Notes: generated from the letters alone by a model not told the origin. Shown: positions 18,525-29,049, numbered from the stretch's first letter. The stretch is DNA of 64,000 bases from Bacteroides pyogenes (GCF_014196225.1 NZ_JACIDI010000009.1:81000-144999); one strand, 5' to 3'. Numbers and translations are program-made.

Positions 18525-21500
18525 ATGAGAAAAAAGATCATGCTGTTAACGGCCTGCCTGCTTTGGGGAATAGGCTGGATTGTAGCCCAGACTCATACAG
18601 TCACGGGCAATGTCGTTTCTGAAGAGGATGAACAACCTATTATCGGTGCTTCCGTATTAATAAAAGGAACGAAGATTGGTGGTATCACGGATATTGACGG
18701 AAACTTCAAATTGACTAACGTTCCCCAGACTGCCAAAATTCTTCAAGTATCTTATGTAGGTATGAAAACGCAGGAAGTCGCCATCAAACCCAATCTGAAA
18801 ATCAGGTTGAAGAGCGACAGCGAAATGCTCGAAGAGGTTGTAGTCACGGGTATGGTGGCCACAGACAAGCGCCTTTTCACAGGCGCCACAGACAAGCTCT
18901 CTGCCGATCAAATCAAAGTAGACGGCATGGCAGACATCAGCCGGGGGCTTGAAGGTCGTTCCGCCGGCGTATCCATACAAAACATATCCGGAACATTCGG
19001 TACAGCTCCGAAAATCCGTGTGCGGGGAGCTACCTCTATCTATGGAAACTCCAAGCCTTTATGGGTAGTAGACGGCGTAATTCAAGACAATATTGTCGAT
19101 GTGGGTGCAGATGCGCTCTCATCGGGCGACGCCATTACCCTGATCAGCTCCGCCATAGCCGGGCTTAACCCGGACGACATCGAGAGTTTCCAGATATTGA
19201 AAGACGGCTCGGCTACGTCCATATACGGAGCTAAAGCCATGGCAGGCGTAATCGTAATTACTACTAAAAAAGGAAAGCAAGGAACAAGCAGCTTCTCTTA
19301 TACCGGCGAATTCACTACCCGCCTCAAGCCAACTTACAATACTTTCAACATAATGAACTCTCAAGATCAGATGAGTATTTATGATGAAATGCAGAAAAAG
19401 GGCTGGCTCAATTTCGCTACAATTTATCGTGCTCCCAACAGCGGAGTATATGGAAAGATGTACCAGTTGACCCACCATTACGACCCCTTAACCGGACAAT
19501 TCGGTTTGGAGAATACACAGGAGGCAAGAGACCGCTATCTGCAAAATGCCGAAAAAAGAAATACCGACTGGTTCGATTTGCTTTTTAGCAACAGCATCAT
19601 GATGAATCACTCGGTCAGCATGTCTACCGGTAACGATAAGTCATCATCATACATTTCCCTAAGCGCCATGAACGATCCGGGGTGGATGAAGCAAAGCAGC
19701 GTACAACGCTATACGGCAAATTTGAACAGTACATACAACATTACCAAACAATTTGCATTTACTGCCATTGCCAATGCCTCGTACCGTAAACAAAAGGCTC
19801 CGGGCACAATCGGGCAAAGCAATGATGCTGTAACCGGACAGGTTTCCCGCTCCTTTGACATCAACCCTTATTCATATGCGCTCAACACTTCACGCACACT
19901 TCACCCCTATACTTATTACATGCGTAACTTTGCAGACTTCAATATATTCAACGAGTTGGAAAACAACAACATGAGTCTGAACATCGCCGATCTGAAGTTT
20001 CAGGGAGAATTAAAGTGGAAGCATCGTACCGGGTTGCAGATCAGCTTCCTGGGAGCCCTGAAGTACTCAACGGTAACACAGAGCCACCAGATAAAAGATA
20101 ATTCGAATCAGGCATTGGCATACAGAGCAATGGGCGACGCCACAATCATCAACAGAAACCAATGGCTATACAAAGATCCCGACAAGCCGAATACGCTGCC
20201 CAATACCATTCTGCCCAAAGGGGGATTCTACGACAAAAGCGAGTATCGCATGTTGAGCTATGACTTCCGGTTGGCTGCAACTTTCAACAAAGAGTTTAAC
20301 GAAACCCACATTGTCAACTCCTATGCAGGTATGGAGTTGAATTCTCAAGACAGAACCAGAGACTGGTTTGACGGATGGGGCATGCAATACAACAACGGCG
20401 AACTTCCTTTCTTCGACTATCTGGCATTCAAACGCATGCGCGAACAAAACAGCAACTATTTCGGTCTGTGGAATACCACGAACCGCCAGCTGGCATTTTT
20501 CGCCACAGGCACCTATTCTTACAAAGGCAAATATACAGCGACGGGCACTATACGCTACGAAGGAACAAACCGTTTAGGAAAATCCCGAAGCGCGCGCTGG
20601 CTGCCCACATGGAATATAGCCACCGCATGGAATATCCATGAAGAATCATTTTTCAAAGAATGGGAACCCACCGTATCGCATCTTACACTGAAAGCATCCT
20701 ACAGCCTTACGGCGGATGCAGGCCCCACGTGGGTTACCAACTCGCGCGTAGTCATTAACAGCTACAACCCATGGCGCCCATCAGCCAGTGTGGCGGAATC
20801 CGGTTTGCGAATCGACGATTTGGAAAATTCAGAGCTTACTTACGAAAAGAAACACGAGTTGAATATCGGTATAGATATGGGCTTACTTGACAACCGCATC
20901 AATTTAGCCGCCGACTGGTATCGCCGCAACAACTTCGATCTTATCGGATGGGCAACCACGCAAGGCGCCGGAGGGCAGGTAAACCGCATGGGCAACGTTG
21001 CCACAATGCGCTCACACGGTTTTGAAATCACGCTCTCTACCAAGAACATTAAAACACCGACTTTCCAATGGAGCACGGACTTCATATTCGGGCATAGCAA
21101 AACCAAGGTGACCGACCTGAAAACACGCTCGTTCATGTTCTCCCTTGTTTCCGGAAACGGATTCACACAAGAAGGATACCCGCACCGGGGATTATTCTCC
21201 ATTCCCTTTGCCGGACTGGATAAATCGGGATTTCCCACATTCTATATCTCAGACAAAAAAGGAGAAAAGATTCTTGTCAACTCTTCGAATTATGGAAGCA
21301 TTGATTTTCAGGAGAGAGAAAATCTGAGCTTCTTAAAATACGAAGGGCCTACCGACCCAACAATAACCGGAAGCTTGGGCAATATTTTCACCTACAAAAA
21401 CTGGAAGTTGAATGTGTTCGTAACTTATTCGGCAGGAAATAAAGTTCGCTTAGACCCCGTATTCAAAAGCGGATACAACGACCTTGACGCTACCCCCAAA

Positions 21501-21872
21501 GAGTTTAAGAACCGTTGGGTCGTAAAGGGAAATGAGGAAATCACAGATATACCGGTCATCGCCTCTATCCGCGATGCACAGAGAATTCCCAATCTCTACC
21601 TGGCGTACAACGCTTACAACTATTCAAGCGCCCGTATTGCCGATGGTGGATTTGTCCGCATGAAAGAAGTCTCCTTAACCTATACGTTGCCAAAAAACCT
21701 GCTGAAAACCAAAATGTTGAAGTCGGCTTCCATTAAGGTACAAGGCACTAACCTGTTCCTTATCTATTCGGACAAGAAGCTCAACGGACAAGATCCGGAG
21801 TTCTTCCGCTCAGGCGGTGTTTCCGCTCCCGTTCCGAAGCAATTTACCGCAACACTGCGCTTAGGATTTTAA
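18525..21872 (+). CDS. SusC-like TonB-dependent outer membrane transporter, first import operon
   Basis: 1115 aa from the ATG at 18525, which begins a standard signal peptide (MRKKIMLLTACLL to VAQ); the ATG at 18447 would add 26 non-leader residues. Residues ~25-105 are the carboxypeptidase-regulatory-like domain (IIGASVLIKGT, TDIDGNFKL). The TonB box region is EEVVVTG; the plug runs ~115-230 with SIYGNSKPLWVVDG and ILKDGSATSIYGAKAMAGVIVITTKKG; then a 22-strand barrel ending LRLGF. It imports a ligand captured by the SusD partner 26 nt downstream. No glycoside hydrolase or regulator is adjacent, so the substrate is probably not a typical glycan. Confidence 0.93.
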   Translation: MRKKIMLLTACLLWGIGWIVAQTHTVTGNVVSEEDEQPIIGASVLIKGTKIGGITDIDGNFKLTNVPQTAKILQVSYVGMKTQEVAIKPNLKIRLKSDSEMLEEVVVTGMVATDKRLFTGATDKLSADQIKVDGMADISRGLEGRSAGVSIQNISGTFGTAPKIRVRGATSIYGNSKPLWVVDGVIQDNIVDVGADALSSGDAITLISSAIAGLNPDDIESFQILKDGSATSIYGAKAMAGVIVITTKKGKQGTSSFSYTGEFTTRLKPTYNTFNIMNSQDQMSIYDEMQKKGWLNFATIYRAPNSGVYGKMYQLTHHYDPLTGQFGLENTQEARDRYLQNAEKRNTDWFDLLFSNSIMMNHSVSMSTGNDKSSSYISLSAMNDPGWMKQSSVQRYTANLNSTYNITKQFAFTAIANASYRKQKAPGTIGQSNDAVTGQVSRSFDINPYSYALNTSRTLHPYTYYMRNFADFNIFNELENNNMSLNIADLKFQGELKWKHRTGLQISFLGALKYSTVTQSHQIKDNSNQALAYRAMGDATIINRNQWLYKDPDKPNTLPNTILPKGGFYDKSEYRMLSYDFRLAATFNKEFNETHIVNSYAGMELNSQDRTRDWFDGWGMQYNNGELPFFDYLAFKRMREQNSNYFGLWNTTNRQLAFFATGTYSYKGKYTATGTIRYEGTNRLGKSRSARWLPTWNIATAWNIHEESFFKEWEPTVSHLTLKASYSLTADAGPTWVTNSRVVINSYNPWRPSASVAESGLRIDDLENSELTYEKKHELNIGIDMGLLDNRINLAADWYRRNNFDLIGWATTQGAGGQVNRMGNVATMRSHGFEITLSTKNIKTPTFQWSTDFIFGHSKTKVTDLKTRSFMFSLVSGNGFTQEGYPHRGLFSIPFAGLDKSGFPTFYISDKKGEKILVNSSNYGSIDFQERENLSFLKYEGPTDPTITGSLGNIFTYKNWKLNVFVTYSAGNKVRLDPVFKSGYNDLDATPKEFKNRWVVKGNEEITDIPVIASIRDAQRIPNLYLAYNAYNYSSARIADGGFVRMKEVSLTYTLPKNLLKTKMLKSASIKVQGTNLFLIYSDKKLNGQDPEFFRSGGVSAPVPKQFTATLRLGF

Positions 21873-21898
21873 ATACGTACATTTAAAATAAATAAGTT

Positions 21899-23452
21899 AT
21901 GAAAAAACTAACAGAATATATACTTACAGGTGTCGCTTGTTTAATCACCTTATCTTCTTGCGATTCTTTTTTGGATGTAGTTCCCGATAAAAGAACCGAG
22001 ATCGACACAAATCAAAAGGTGAGCGAATTATTAATATCCGCATATCCGACGGTGGATCCTATGATGATCTACGAACATCGCACGGACAATGCGATGGACA
22101 ACGGAGTACAATACGGAACGGGCGACAGAATGTTAACCGAGAACTACTTCTGGGAAGATATCACACCCAACGGTTGGGACGACCCCGAACAGCTTTGGAA
22201 CAGTTGTTATAAAGCGATAGCAACAACCAACCAAGCACTGGAAGGCATCCGGGAAATAGGAGAAAGCAAAGAGAATGCCCCTTTCAAAGGAGAAGCGTTA
22301 CTGTGCAGAGCGTATGCCCACTTCTTGCTTGCCAATACATTTTGCCAACCGTACAACGCCGCTACAGCCGCAAAAGATTTAGGAATACCCTATGTTACAG
22401 AACCGGAAAAGAAAATAGGCAAAACCTACGAACGGGGGACAGTTCAATCGGTGTACGAAAACATTGCCAAGGACATTGAAGAGGGCTATCCGCTTATCGA
22501 CGATAACGCCTACGCCATCCCGCTGTATCATTTCAACAAACGGGCAGCAGCAGCTTTTGCTACCCGATTCTATCTATTCTATGGCAAATATCAGAAAGCC
22601 CTGGAATATGCCAACCAAGCCATTCCGGACGATCCTTCGGCTTCATTGCGCAACATCAAAGAATATACAATGCTGGCACAATCAGACGAGTGGAGAGATC
22701 GCTTTATCAGCAAGGACGAACCCGCCAACTTGCTTCTGATCCCTCTGCGCTCTCTATGGGGAAGAACCTATGCAAGCCGTCGATACGGCAACTCCGACAT
22801 ACTGACATCCCTTGCCACTTATCGCTCAAGAGGGCCTTGGGGAGACGTACTGAAAGATTTTGATTGGTTATTCGGTGCATCGGGATATCCTGTAAAGTTC
22901 CAACCCAAATACAATGAAATATTCGAAATAACCAATCAAACCAGCCAAACAGGACAGCCCCACACAGTGCAAATGGCTTTTACCGTAGATGAAACCTTGC
23001 TTTGCCGGGCGGAGATTCACACAATGCTGAAGCGATATGACCAAGCAGCGCAAGATCTCTCATACTGGTACATAAAGAAAGGCGGAGAGGGAGCCGACCG
23101 GGAAACGATTGTCCGGTTCTATACCGACAGAGAAGCGGCAGACAAGAAAGCGATACAGAAGAATGAATTACACCCCATGCTCGCATTAGTTAAGCCGTTT
23201 AACGCAGCTTTCGAGATCGAAGCCGGCACACAGGAGAAGATGTTGCAGGGAGTGCTGCATGCCCGCCGCATCGAAACCATGTACAGCGGTCTGCGCTGGC
23301 TCGATATTCGCAGATATGGCATTGAAGTCATACACAATGTAGACGGAGAAGTGGAAAACCAAGTAACGCTGCCTGCAGGAGATTTAAGGCGTGTAATACA
23401 AATACCGCAATCCGTAACGACCGCAGGAATGACTCCCAATCCTTCAAAATAA
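21899..23452 (+). CDS. SusD/RagB-family outer membrane lipoprotein
   Basis: 517 aa. Lipoprotein signal ends in LSSC. The helical TPR-like SusD fold is indicated by WNSCYKAIATTNQALEGIRE, KGEALLCRAYAHFLLANTF, and near the C-terminus LHARRIETMYSGLRWLDIRRYG. It forms the lid of the SusC transporter and binds substrate at the cell surface. It sits between SusC and the zinc lipoprotein in one operon. Confidence 0.92.
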   Translation: MKKLTEYILTGVACLITLSSCDSFLDVVPDKRTEIDTNQKVSELLISAYPTVDPMMIYEHRTDNAMDNGVQYGTGDRMLTENYFWEDITPNGWDDPEQLWNSCYKAIATTNQALEGIREIGESKENAPFKGEALLCRAYAHFLLANTFCQPYNAATAAKDLGIPYVTEPEKKIGKTYERGTVQSVYENIAKDIEEGYPLIDDNAYAIPLYHFNKRAAAAFATRFYLFYGKYQKALEYANQAIPDDPSASLRNIKEYTMLAQSDEWRDRFISKDEPANLLLIPLRSLWGRTYASRRYGNSDILTSLATYRSRGPWGDVLKDFDWLFGASGYPVKFQPKYNEIFEITNQTSQTGQPHTVQMAFTVDETLLCRAEIHTMLKRYDQAAQDLSYWYIKKGGEGADRETIVRFYTDREAADKKAIQKNELHPMLALVKPFNAAFEIEAGTQEKMLQGVLHARRIETMYSGLRWLDIRRYGIEVIHNVDGEVENQVTLPAGDLRRVIQIPQSVTTAGMTPNPSK

Positions 23453-23488
23453 AATAAAGTGTAAACAGTTAAAAAAAGACACACTATT

Positions 23489-24544
23489 ATGAAAACAATA
23501 AAATACATCCTTTTAAGCAGCCTTTTAACCGTAGGTTTCCTGTCGGCTTGCGACAACGATGATATCGACACCTCGAAAAGCATTTTCAATAGAAGCTCTA
23601 CCCCTAAGAATGTGTTCGATGACTGGCTATACAAGAACTACATCAAATCTTATAATATCGACTATAAATACCGTATGGAAGATATTGAAATCGACTTTAC
23701 CAAGAATCTCGTTCCGGCAGAGCTTGAGAAAAGCATGAAGTTGGCCAAAATCATCAAGCATGTCTGGTTAGAAGCCTATGTAGAAGCAGCAGGTCCGGAC
23801 TTTATGAAAAAACATGCGCCTGCCATCCTTCAAATCATCGGTTCGGCAGCATGGAACGAAGGAGGTACCATTACGCTCGGTACGGCCGAAGGCGGGCTGA
23901 AAATTACGCTATACATGACCAATTGGCTAAACCCCAAAGACATAGCTCAGATGAACGAGTATTTCTTCAAAACAATGCACCATGAGTTCACGCACATCTT
24001 GCAGCAAGACATCAACTATCCGCAGGAGTACAACCTCATCAGTGCCGAAGACTACCGCCCGTCGGGATGGCAGAACAGAAGCCTCAAACAAGCAAGCCAG
24101 TTGGGGTTCATCACTCCTTATGCGGGAAGCATGGCAGTAGAAGATATTACGGAAATAACATGCTGCTATGTAACCTACACGCAAGAAGAATGGGATGCGG
24201 TTTTGGAAATGGCCGGAGAGAGCGGTCGCAAGAAGTTGGAGCAAAAAACTGAGATTATGAAAAAATACATGCAGGAGGTATGGAAGATAGATATGGACAA
24301 CTTGAAGAGGATTGTGCATCGGCGCATGAACGAAGTGATACAGATGAACCTTATGCAACCCGATTGGGAAGCACTGCTTTCACCCGGAACCCCTAAGGCA
24401 AAAACCGCAGCGGCTTTACAACTGCTCAAGCAGCAATTGAAAGCCGATTATCCGGAAGCATTAAAAAAGATGGACAAGCACAAAGATTGCTGCCAAATAC
24501 ACAATGCCAATTTAATCAATCTATTGAAAGAACCTGAAAAATAA
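23489..24544 (+). CDS. Substrate-import-associated zinc metallohydrolase lipoprotein
   Basis: 351 aa. Signal peptide ends in LSAC. HHEFTHILQQ places zinc ligands at H165 and H169 with catalytic E166; a Glu in the nearby EDITEIT is a likely third ligand. This matches the family of HExxH lipoproteins always found next to SusC/SusD pairs. I infer that it cleaves a peptide-like substrate on the cell surface before import; the substrate is not known. The gaps to SusD (36 bp) and to the DUF4302 gene (7 bp) indicate one operon. Confidence 0.85.
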   Translation: MKTIKYILLSSLLTVGFLSACDNDDIDTSKSIFNRSSTPKNVFDDWLYKNYIKSYNIDYKYRMEDIEIDFTKNLVPAELEKSMKLAKIIKHVWLEAYVEAAGPDFMKKHAPAILQIIGSAAWNEGGTITLGTAEGGLKITLYMTNWLNPKDIAQMNEYFFKTMHHEFTHILQQDINYPQEYNLISAEDYRPSGWQNRSLKQASQLGFITPYAGSMAVEDITEITCCYVTYTQEEWDAVLEMAGESGRKKLEQKTEIMKKYMQEVWKIDMDNLKRIVHRRMNEVIQMNLMQPDWEALLSPGTPKAKTAAALQLLKQQLKADYPEALKKMDKHKDCCQIHNANLINLLKEPEK

Positions 24545-24551
24545 GAAAGTC

Positions 24552-25829
24552 ATGAAGAATATTTTATATACACTCACGCTTATATGGGCTGCATGCCTGC
24601 TTGGTTCATGCAAAAATGAGATTGAGGACTACTTCGACCAAACGGCTTCCGAGCGTATGGAACAAGAAGTAGTCAAATACAGAGAGCTGTTGGTAAAGCC
24701 TCAACACGGATGGATCATGGAATATTACCCCGGCGGCATAAATCAGGCCTTTGGAGGGTACGCCATAACAGTATCTTTCACTACCGATGGATATGCTGTT
24801 TTCCGATCGGTATTGGAAGATGACGTAAGTAAATCGGTGTCAAGTTTCTACGCACTAAATAAAGACATGGGACCCACTCTCAATTTCGACACTTACAACG
24901 AGCTATTTCACTATTTCTCCAATCCCGATACGAGTAATGGAGACGGAGCAGGCAAAGGGATGCTCGGAGATTACGAATTCATATTCGATTCGGGAACAGA
25001 GAGCGAGATTATAATGACCGGTAAGAAGCACAAATCCACCATCCGCATGTATGCGCTGCAAGAACCCGCTACCGAATACCTGAAAAAGGCAAAAGCGGAA
25101 ATGGAGAGCTATTTCATGATTGCTGCCGTGAACGGGTTGAAGGGGACATTTGCCGGAGAACCGGCAGAAGCCGAGTTCATCACCTCCCAATCGTACATGC
25201 TGGCTCAGGGAAAAGAATCGACAAAATTTTCATTCATGTTCACGGATAAAGGAATAAAACTTTATGCTCCCATCGAATTGAACGGAAAAAAAGTAGAAAA
25301 CCTCTCTTGGGATAAACAGAAGCGTGCTTTTACTACCCCCGACGGGCAAACGAACTTAGCGTTGGTATACGACCCGAAAGGCCTGAGAGAAGACCAGCTA
25401 TTGGGCAACTACGTGCTACACTACGAAAACGGCAAGCAGATCGACGTTTCAATCAAAAAGAGAAACAACGGAAACATTGTTATGGAAGGCTTACCTTTCA
25501 ATGTAAAGCTCAGCTACAACAGACGTAAAGGAGCGTTGGAACTAAACGCACAGCAACTCCGTTCAAATCCGGAAGTGTGGCTTGCCATCTGGGCACGAAA
25601 AAGCAGCGGAGGCTACCTGATCTGGGACAAAGGATATGGCTTGGTGACGGAGTGGAATGAAAAAGAAGGAGACGAATTTACTCTGAAATGGGTAGACAAT
25701 GGTTATGAGTGGTTTACAAAAGGAGAAAGAAATTATGCCGACAGTTTCATCTTATGGGAAGTAGGGAAAGGTGTATACAATGGCTATGGAGATGCTCGCT
25801 TCTACGATTTATTCTTAACAAAAAAATAG
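24552..25829 (+). CDS. DUF4302 family lipoprotein
   Basis: 425 aa. Signal ends in LLGSC. The N-terminal part has HGWIMEYYPGGINQAFGGYA, typical of DUF4302, and is beta-rich after that. The C-terminal ~150 residues begin LLGNYVLHY and contain VWLAIWAR and a GL-x-x-x-WN element. The same arrangement ends the next gene product, so the two share a domain. Surface-exposed accessory of the import operon; no catalytic residues are recognised. Confidence 0.8.
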   Translation: MKNILYTLTLIWAACLLGSCKNEIEDYFDQTASERMEQEVVKYRELLVKPQHGWIMEYYPGGINQAFGGYAITVSFTTDGYAVFRSVLEDDVSKSVSSFYALNKDMGPTLNFDTYNELFHYFSNPDTSNGDGAGKGMLGDYEFIFDSGTESEIIMTGKKHKSTIRMYALQEPATEYLKKAKAEMESYFMIAAVNGLKGTFAGEPAEAEFITSQSYMLAQGKESTKFSFMFTDKGIKLYAPIELNGKKVENLSWDKQKRAFTTPDGQTNLALVYDPKGLREDQLLGNYVLHYENGKQIDVSIKKRNNGNIVMEGLPFNVKLSYNRRKGALELNAQQLRSNPEVWLAIWARKSSGGYLIWDKGYGLVTEWNEKEGDEFTLKWVDNGYEWFTKGERNYADSFILWEVGKGVYNGYGDARFYDLFLTKK

Positions 25830-25840
25830 GAGGCAGAAAT

Positions 25841-26899
25841 ATGTATAAGAAACTCTCTTTATTCTACGTATTATTGACGCAAGCACTCTTGTTTTGCGCA
25901 TGTTCTTCCGATAGCGATTTCGAAGAAAAGCAACCCGCGTTTCACGTAGTGAAAACAACAGCCGATATGAACCATACCGGAGGAAAGGGAAGCATCGAGC
26001 TCGACACGGAAGGGGTAAAAGCCACTTCCAACGAATCCTGGCTGAAAACTGCCGTAAACGGCAAAGCTGTAGAGTTGACTTTCGAGCCTAACAACAGCTA
26101 TAACTCACGTACGGCAACCGTTACCTTAAAGTATGCCGACGACGAACAAACCGTTTCTTTCATACAGATGGGCATCATCTCCGACGTCGATGTTTACGAC
26201 CATACGTTTCCTTATACCGGAGGAGAGAAAAGCTTCTTATGGAAAACAGACCAGCCGTTCGAATTTCAAGGAATGCAAGAATGGATATCTTACGAAGTCA
26301 AAGGCGATTCCATCGTTTTCAACATCGAGGGGATAAGCGAACTGGACAGCGGAAGAAAGTGTGAGATAAATATCAAATCAGGGAAGTATTATACCAAAAC
26401 GATCACCTTTACGCAAACCGAAGCCCCCTTATCCTACCACATGTTACTCGGCAATTATACATTAGAGTATAAAAAATGGAAAGGAACGGCAGTAGAAACA
26501 ATCGATGTCTCTTTTGTGGAAAAAGAGAAAGATAAATCATTTACGATGAAAGGTCTTGACTTTGACATTACGGTTTTATACAAAGCAGACCTGCCGGGCA
26601 TAGCCATCAAGTCGCAACGCGTATCAAACGATGTTTGGTTGGCAGCCTGGCAAGGCGGTTATAACGGAAGTGGGCTTTGGCCTAATCCAAAGTTCGGATT
26701 GGCAAGCCAGTGGAATAACGACAAACGGAATATCGAGCTCACAATGATACCCGATGGCGTTACAGATAGTAGTTGGAAAGACAGCCAGGGGAATCCGGTT
26801 GTCGTGCATGCGTTTATCTTATGGACTGACAAGGGTGAATATCAAGCGAAAAAAACAAGCCGTTTAGTGGACCTCAAATTTATTAAGAAAGCCAAATAG
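25841..26899 (+). CDS. BACON-type lipoprotein ending in the domain shared with the DUF4302 protein
   Basis: 352 aa from the ATG at 25841, behind a strong AGGAGG site; longer frames upstream are overlap with the previous gene. Signal ends in LFCAC. Residues ~30-115 and ~120-205 look like two BACON-type beta-sandwich repeats (ATSNESWLKTAV, ATVTLKYADDEQTVSFIQ; FPYTGGEKSFLWKTD). The C-terminal part starts MLLGNYTLEY and includes VWLAAWQGG and GLASQWN, parallel to the preceding protein. BACON domains are thought to bind glycans or mucin; that role here is inference. It is the last gene of the operon. Confidence 0.75.
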   Translation: MYKKLSLFYVLLTQALLFCACSSDSDFEEKQPAFHVVKTTADMNHTGGKGSIELDTEGVKATSNESWLKTAVNGKAVELTFEPNNSYNSRTATVTLKYADDEQTVSFIQMGIISDVDVYDHTFPYTGGEKSFLWKTDQPFEFQGMQEWISYEVKGDSIVFNIEGISELDSGRKCEINIKSGKYYTKTITFTQTEAPLSYHMLLGNYTLEYKKWKGTAVETIDVSFVEKEKDKSFTMKGLDFDITVLYKADLPGIAIKSQRVSNDVWLAAWQGGYNGSGLWPNPKFGLASQWNNDKRNIELTMIPDGVTDSSWKDSQGNPVVVHAFILWTDKGEYQAKKTSRLVDLKFIKKAK

Positions 26900-26962
26900 G
26901 CCGAACGCCTAAAACAGGAGCTTTTTGAGCTCTCTTCTCATCAAATTATCAAACAAAAAAGC

Positions 26963-27000
26963 AAGGGCTGCCCGACAATAATAGGTCGGAGGCAGTCCTT
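26963..27000 (+). terminator. Terminator of the first SusC/SusD operon
   Basis: An imperfect hairpin, AAGGGCTGCCCGAC against GTCGGAGGCAGTCCTT, lies ~65 nt past the last stop and is followed by ACTTTGTTT. It lies between convergent genes. Confidence 0.6.
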
Positions 27001-27113
27001 ACTTTGTTTCCTGATGCCGGCTAAAGCGGTAAACTAAATCATTTCACAGGCCATTGATAAATTCCGGATGTCCCTGCTTAAACGTGTTTAGCAAAACTGT
27101 AACAGTCCGGTAA

Positions 27114-28970
27114 TCAGCCGCCGGCAGAGTCGTTGCGGATAAGCTCCAGCAACCTTTCCACCGCATGCTCTTCGGGAATGTTTTTTTCTACACAAGTTTT
27201 ACCTTTATACAGGCTGATCTTTCCCCGTCCGGCTCCCACATAGCCGTAGTCGGCATCCGCCATTTCGCCGGGGCCGTTGACAATGCAACCCATGATACCG
27301 ATCTTCACTCCCACCAGATGGGAGGTAGCGGCTTTGATGCGCGCAATGGTTTTTTCTAAATCGTACAGCGTCCGTCCGCAACCCGGACAAGAGATATATT
27401 CCGTTTTCGAAGTACGTACACGCCCTGCCTGCAAGATTCCGAAAGCCGTAGCGTCAATCACCGCATGGCTCAGCTCTCCCTGATTAAGCAGGAAGATACC
27501 GTCGCACAAGCCGTCGAGGATGAGAGCGCCCATATCGGCAGCAGCCTTTATCTGGAGGTCTTCCGCACAGTTTTCGGCATAATGCTGGAAGAAAACCACC
27601 GGATTCTCCAAGCCTTCGGTCATGAGTTGGTGCACCAGCGCACGATGTTCGCCCAAGCGGTTGGGATGGTTGCTTTGAGAAATCACCACTGCCTCGGGAT
27701 GCGCCTTCAGGCAGGCTATCACTTCGTCCGTCTGTGCCATATAGAGCATAAACAGGAATTTCAGTTCGGCTTCGCACCCGTCCATCAGCGGCAGTTGCAC
27801 ATGGTTGAAGGCCGGCCATGTTCCCGCTTCGCCCGTCCAGACATCCGCATCGAGGATATATTCCACTCCTGCCTCCCGCATTTCGGGCAAAGCTCTTCCG
27901 GCATAAATGTAGTCGGGCGTGAATTGCGGATTCGTCTCCGTTTTCCCGTCGAAGCGGTCGGCTATGACAACGGGAAGATGGCTTCCTCCGATATTCCGCA
28001 CCGCACGGGTTTTCCTGCGCGAGGGCTCGAGGTAGTTGAAACCCGGCGCCTCTACTCCCGGAACGAAAGGATGATTTTGTTTCAGCAGCACATAGTCTAC
28101 CAACTTACGAGCCACCGGTATCTCGGCTTCGGGCGCCTCGCTCAAAGACACCCGTATCGTATCTCCCAGTCCGTCGTTCAATAACGCGCCTATTCCCAAA
28201 GCCGACTTGATACGCCCGTCTTCTCCGTCTCCTGCCTCGGTCACTCCCAGATGCAGGGGGAACGACATCCCCTCCTGCTCCATCACCGCAGCGAGCAAAC
28301 GAACCGTACGTACCATCACCACCGTGTTCGAGGCTTTTATGGAGATAACGACGTTCAGAAACTGCTCTTCCACGCAGACACGCAGGAATTCCATGCAAGA
28401 GGCCACCATTCCTTCGGGCGTATCGCCATAGCGGGACATGATGCGATCGGATAGCGAACCGTGGTTCACCCCGATACGGATGGCGGTATGATTCTCTTTG
28501 CATATATTCAGAAAAGGCACGAAACGGTCGCGTATCTTTTGCACTTCGGCGGCATACTCTTCGTCGGTGTACTCCAGCTTCTTGAAGGTACGCGCCGCAT
28601 CCACGTAATTGCCCGGATTGATCCGCACCTTTTCGGCATATTGCGCCGCCACATCCGCCACCTTAGGATTAAAATGCACATCCGCCACCAACGGAACCAT
28701 ATACCCCCGGCTGCGCAAACCGATGTTGATATTCATCAGGTTCTCGGCCTCTTTCACGCCCTGAGTGGTCAGCCGCACATACTCTCCGCCGGCATCTGCG
28801 ATACGTTTTGCCTGCTCCACGCAAGCCTCCGTATCTTGCGTGGAAGTATTCGTCATCGACTGAATACGGATAGGGTTGGAGCCGCCCAAAGGCACAGCTC
28901 CAACATTCACTTCTAAGCTCTCTCTCCGAAAATAATTAAACAGTTCCACTTCGTTTCGATATTTTTTCAT
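27114..28970 (-). CDS. ispG: 4-hydroxy-3-methylbut-2-enyl diphosphate synthase IspG, long form
   Basis: 618 aa. It converts the cyclic diphosphate MEcPP to HMBPP in the non-mevalonate isoprenoid pathway and carries a 4Fe-4S cluster. The TIM-barrel part begins with GSNPIRIQSMTNTSTQD. The C-terminal domain has the cluster Cys residues in SCPGCGRTLYD and GCIVNGPGEMADADYGYVG. The extra ~250-residue middle domain (about 290-540) is the insertion found in plants, chlamydiae and Bacteroidetes. It is last in a minus-strand run PAP2-gcvH-purE-ispG. Confidence 0.96.
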   Translation of the reverse strand: MKKYRNEVELFNYFRRESLEVNVGAVPLGGSNPIRIQSMTNTSTQDTEACVEQAKRIADAGGEYVRLTTQGVKEAENLMNINIGLRSRGYMVPLVADVHFNPKVADVAAQYAEKVRINPGNYVDAARTFKKLEYTDEEYAAEVQKIRDRFVPFLNICKENHTAIRIGVNHGSLSDRIMSRYGDTPEGMVASCMEFLRVCVEEQFLNVVISIKASNTVVMVRTVRLLAAVMEQEGMSFPLHLGVTEAGDGEDGRIKSALGIGALLNDGLGDTIRVSLSEAPEAEIPVARKLVDYVLLKQNHPFVPGVEAPGFNYLEPSRRKTRAVRNIGGSHLPVVIADRFDGKTETNPQFTPDYIYAGRALPEMREAGVEYILDADVWTGEAGTWPAFNHVQLPLMDGCEAELKFLFMLYMAQTDEVIACLKAHPEAVVISQSNHPNRLGEHRALVHQLMTEGLENPVVFFQHYAENCAEDLQIKAAADMGALILDGLCDGIFLLNQGELSHAVIDATAFGILQAGRVRTSKTEYISCPGCGRTLYDLEKTIARIKAATSHLVGVKIGIMGCIVNGPGEMADADYGYVGAGRGKISLYKGKTCVEKNIPEEHAVERLLELIRNDSAGG

Positions 28971-29049
28971 TAGTCACCGGAAACAGGCCAAAATCACATC
29001 TGCAAACCCACCTGCAAGGCTTCGTTCAAGCATTGGAGTTTTGGCATGA

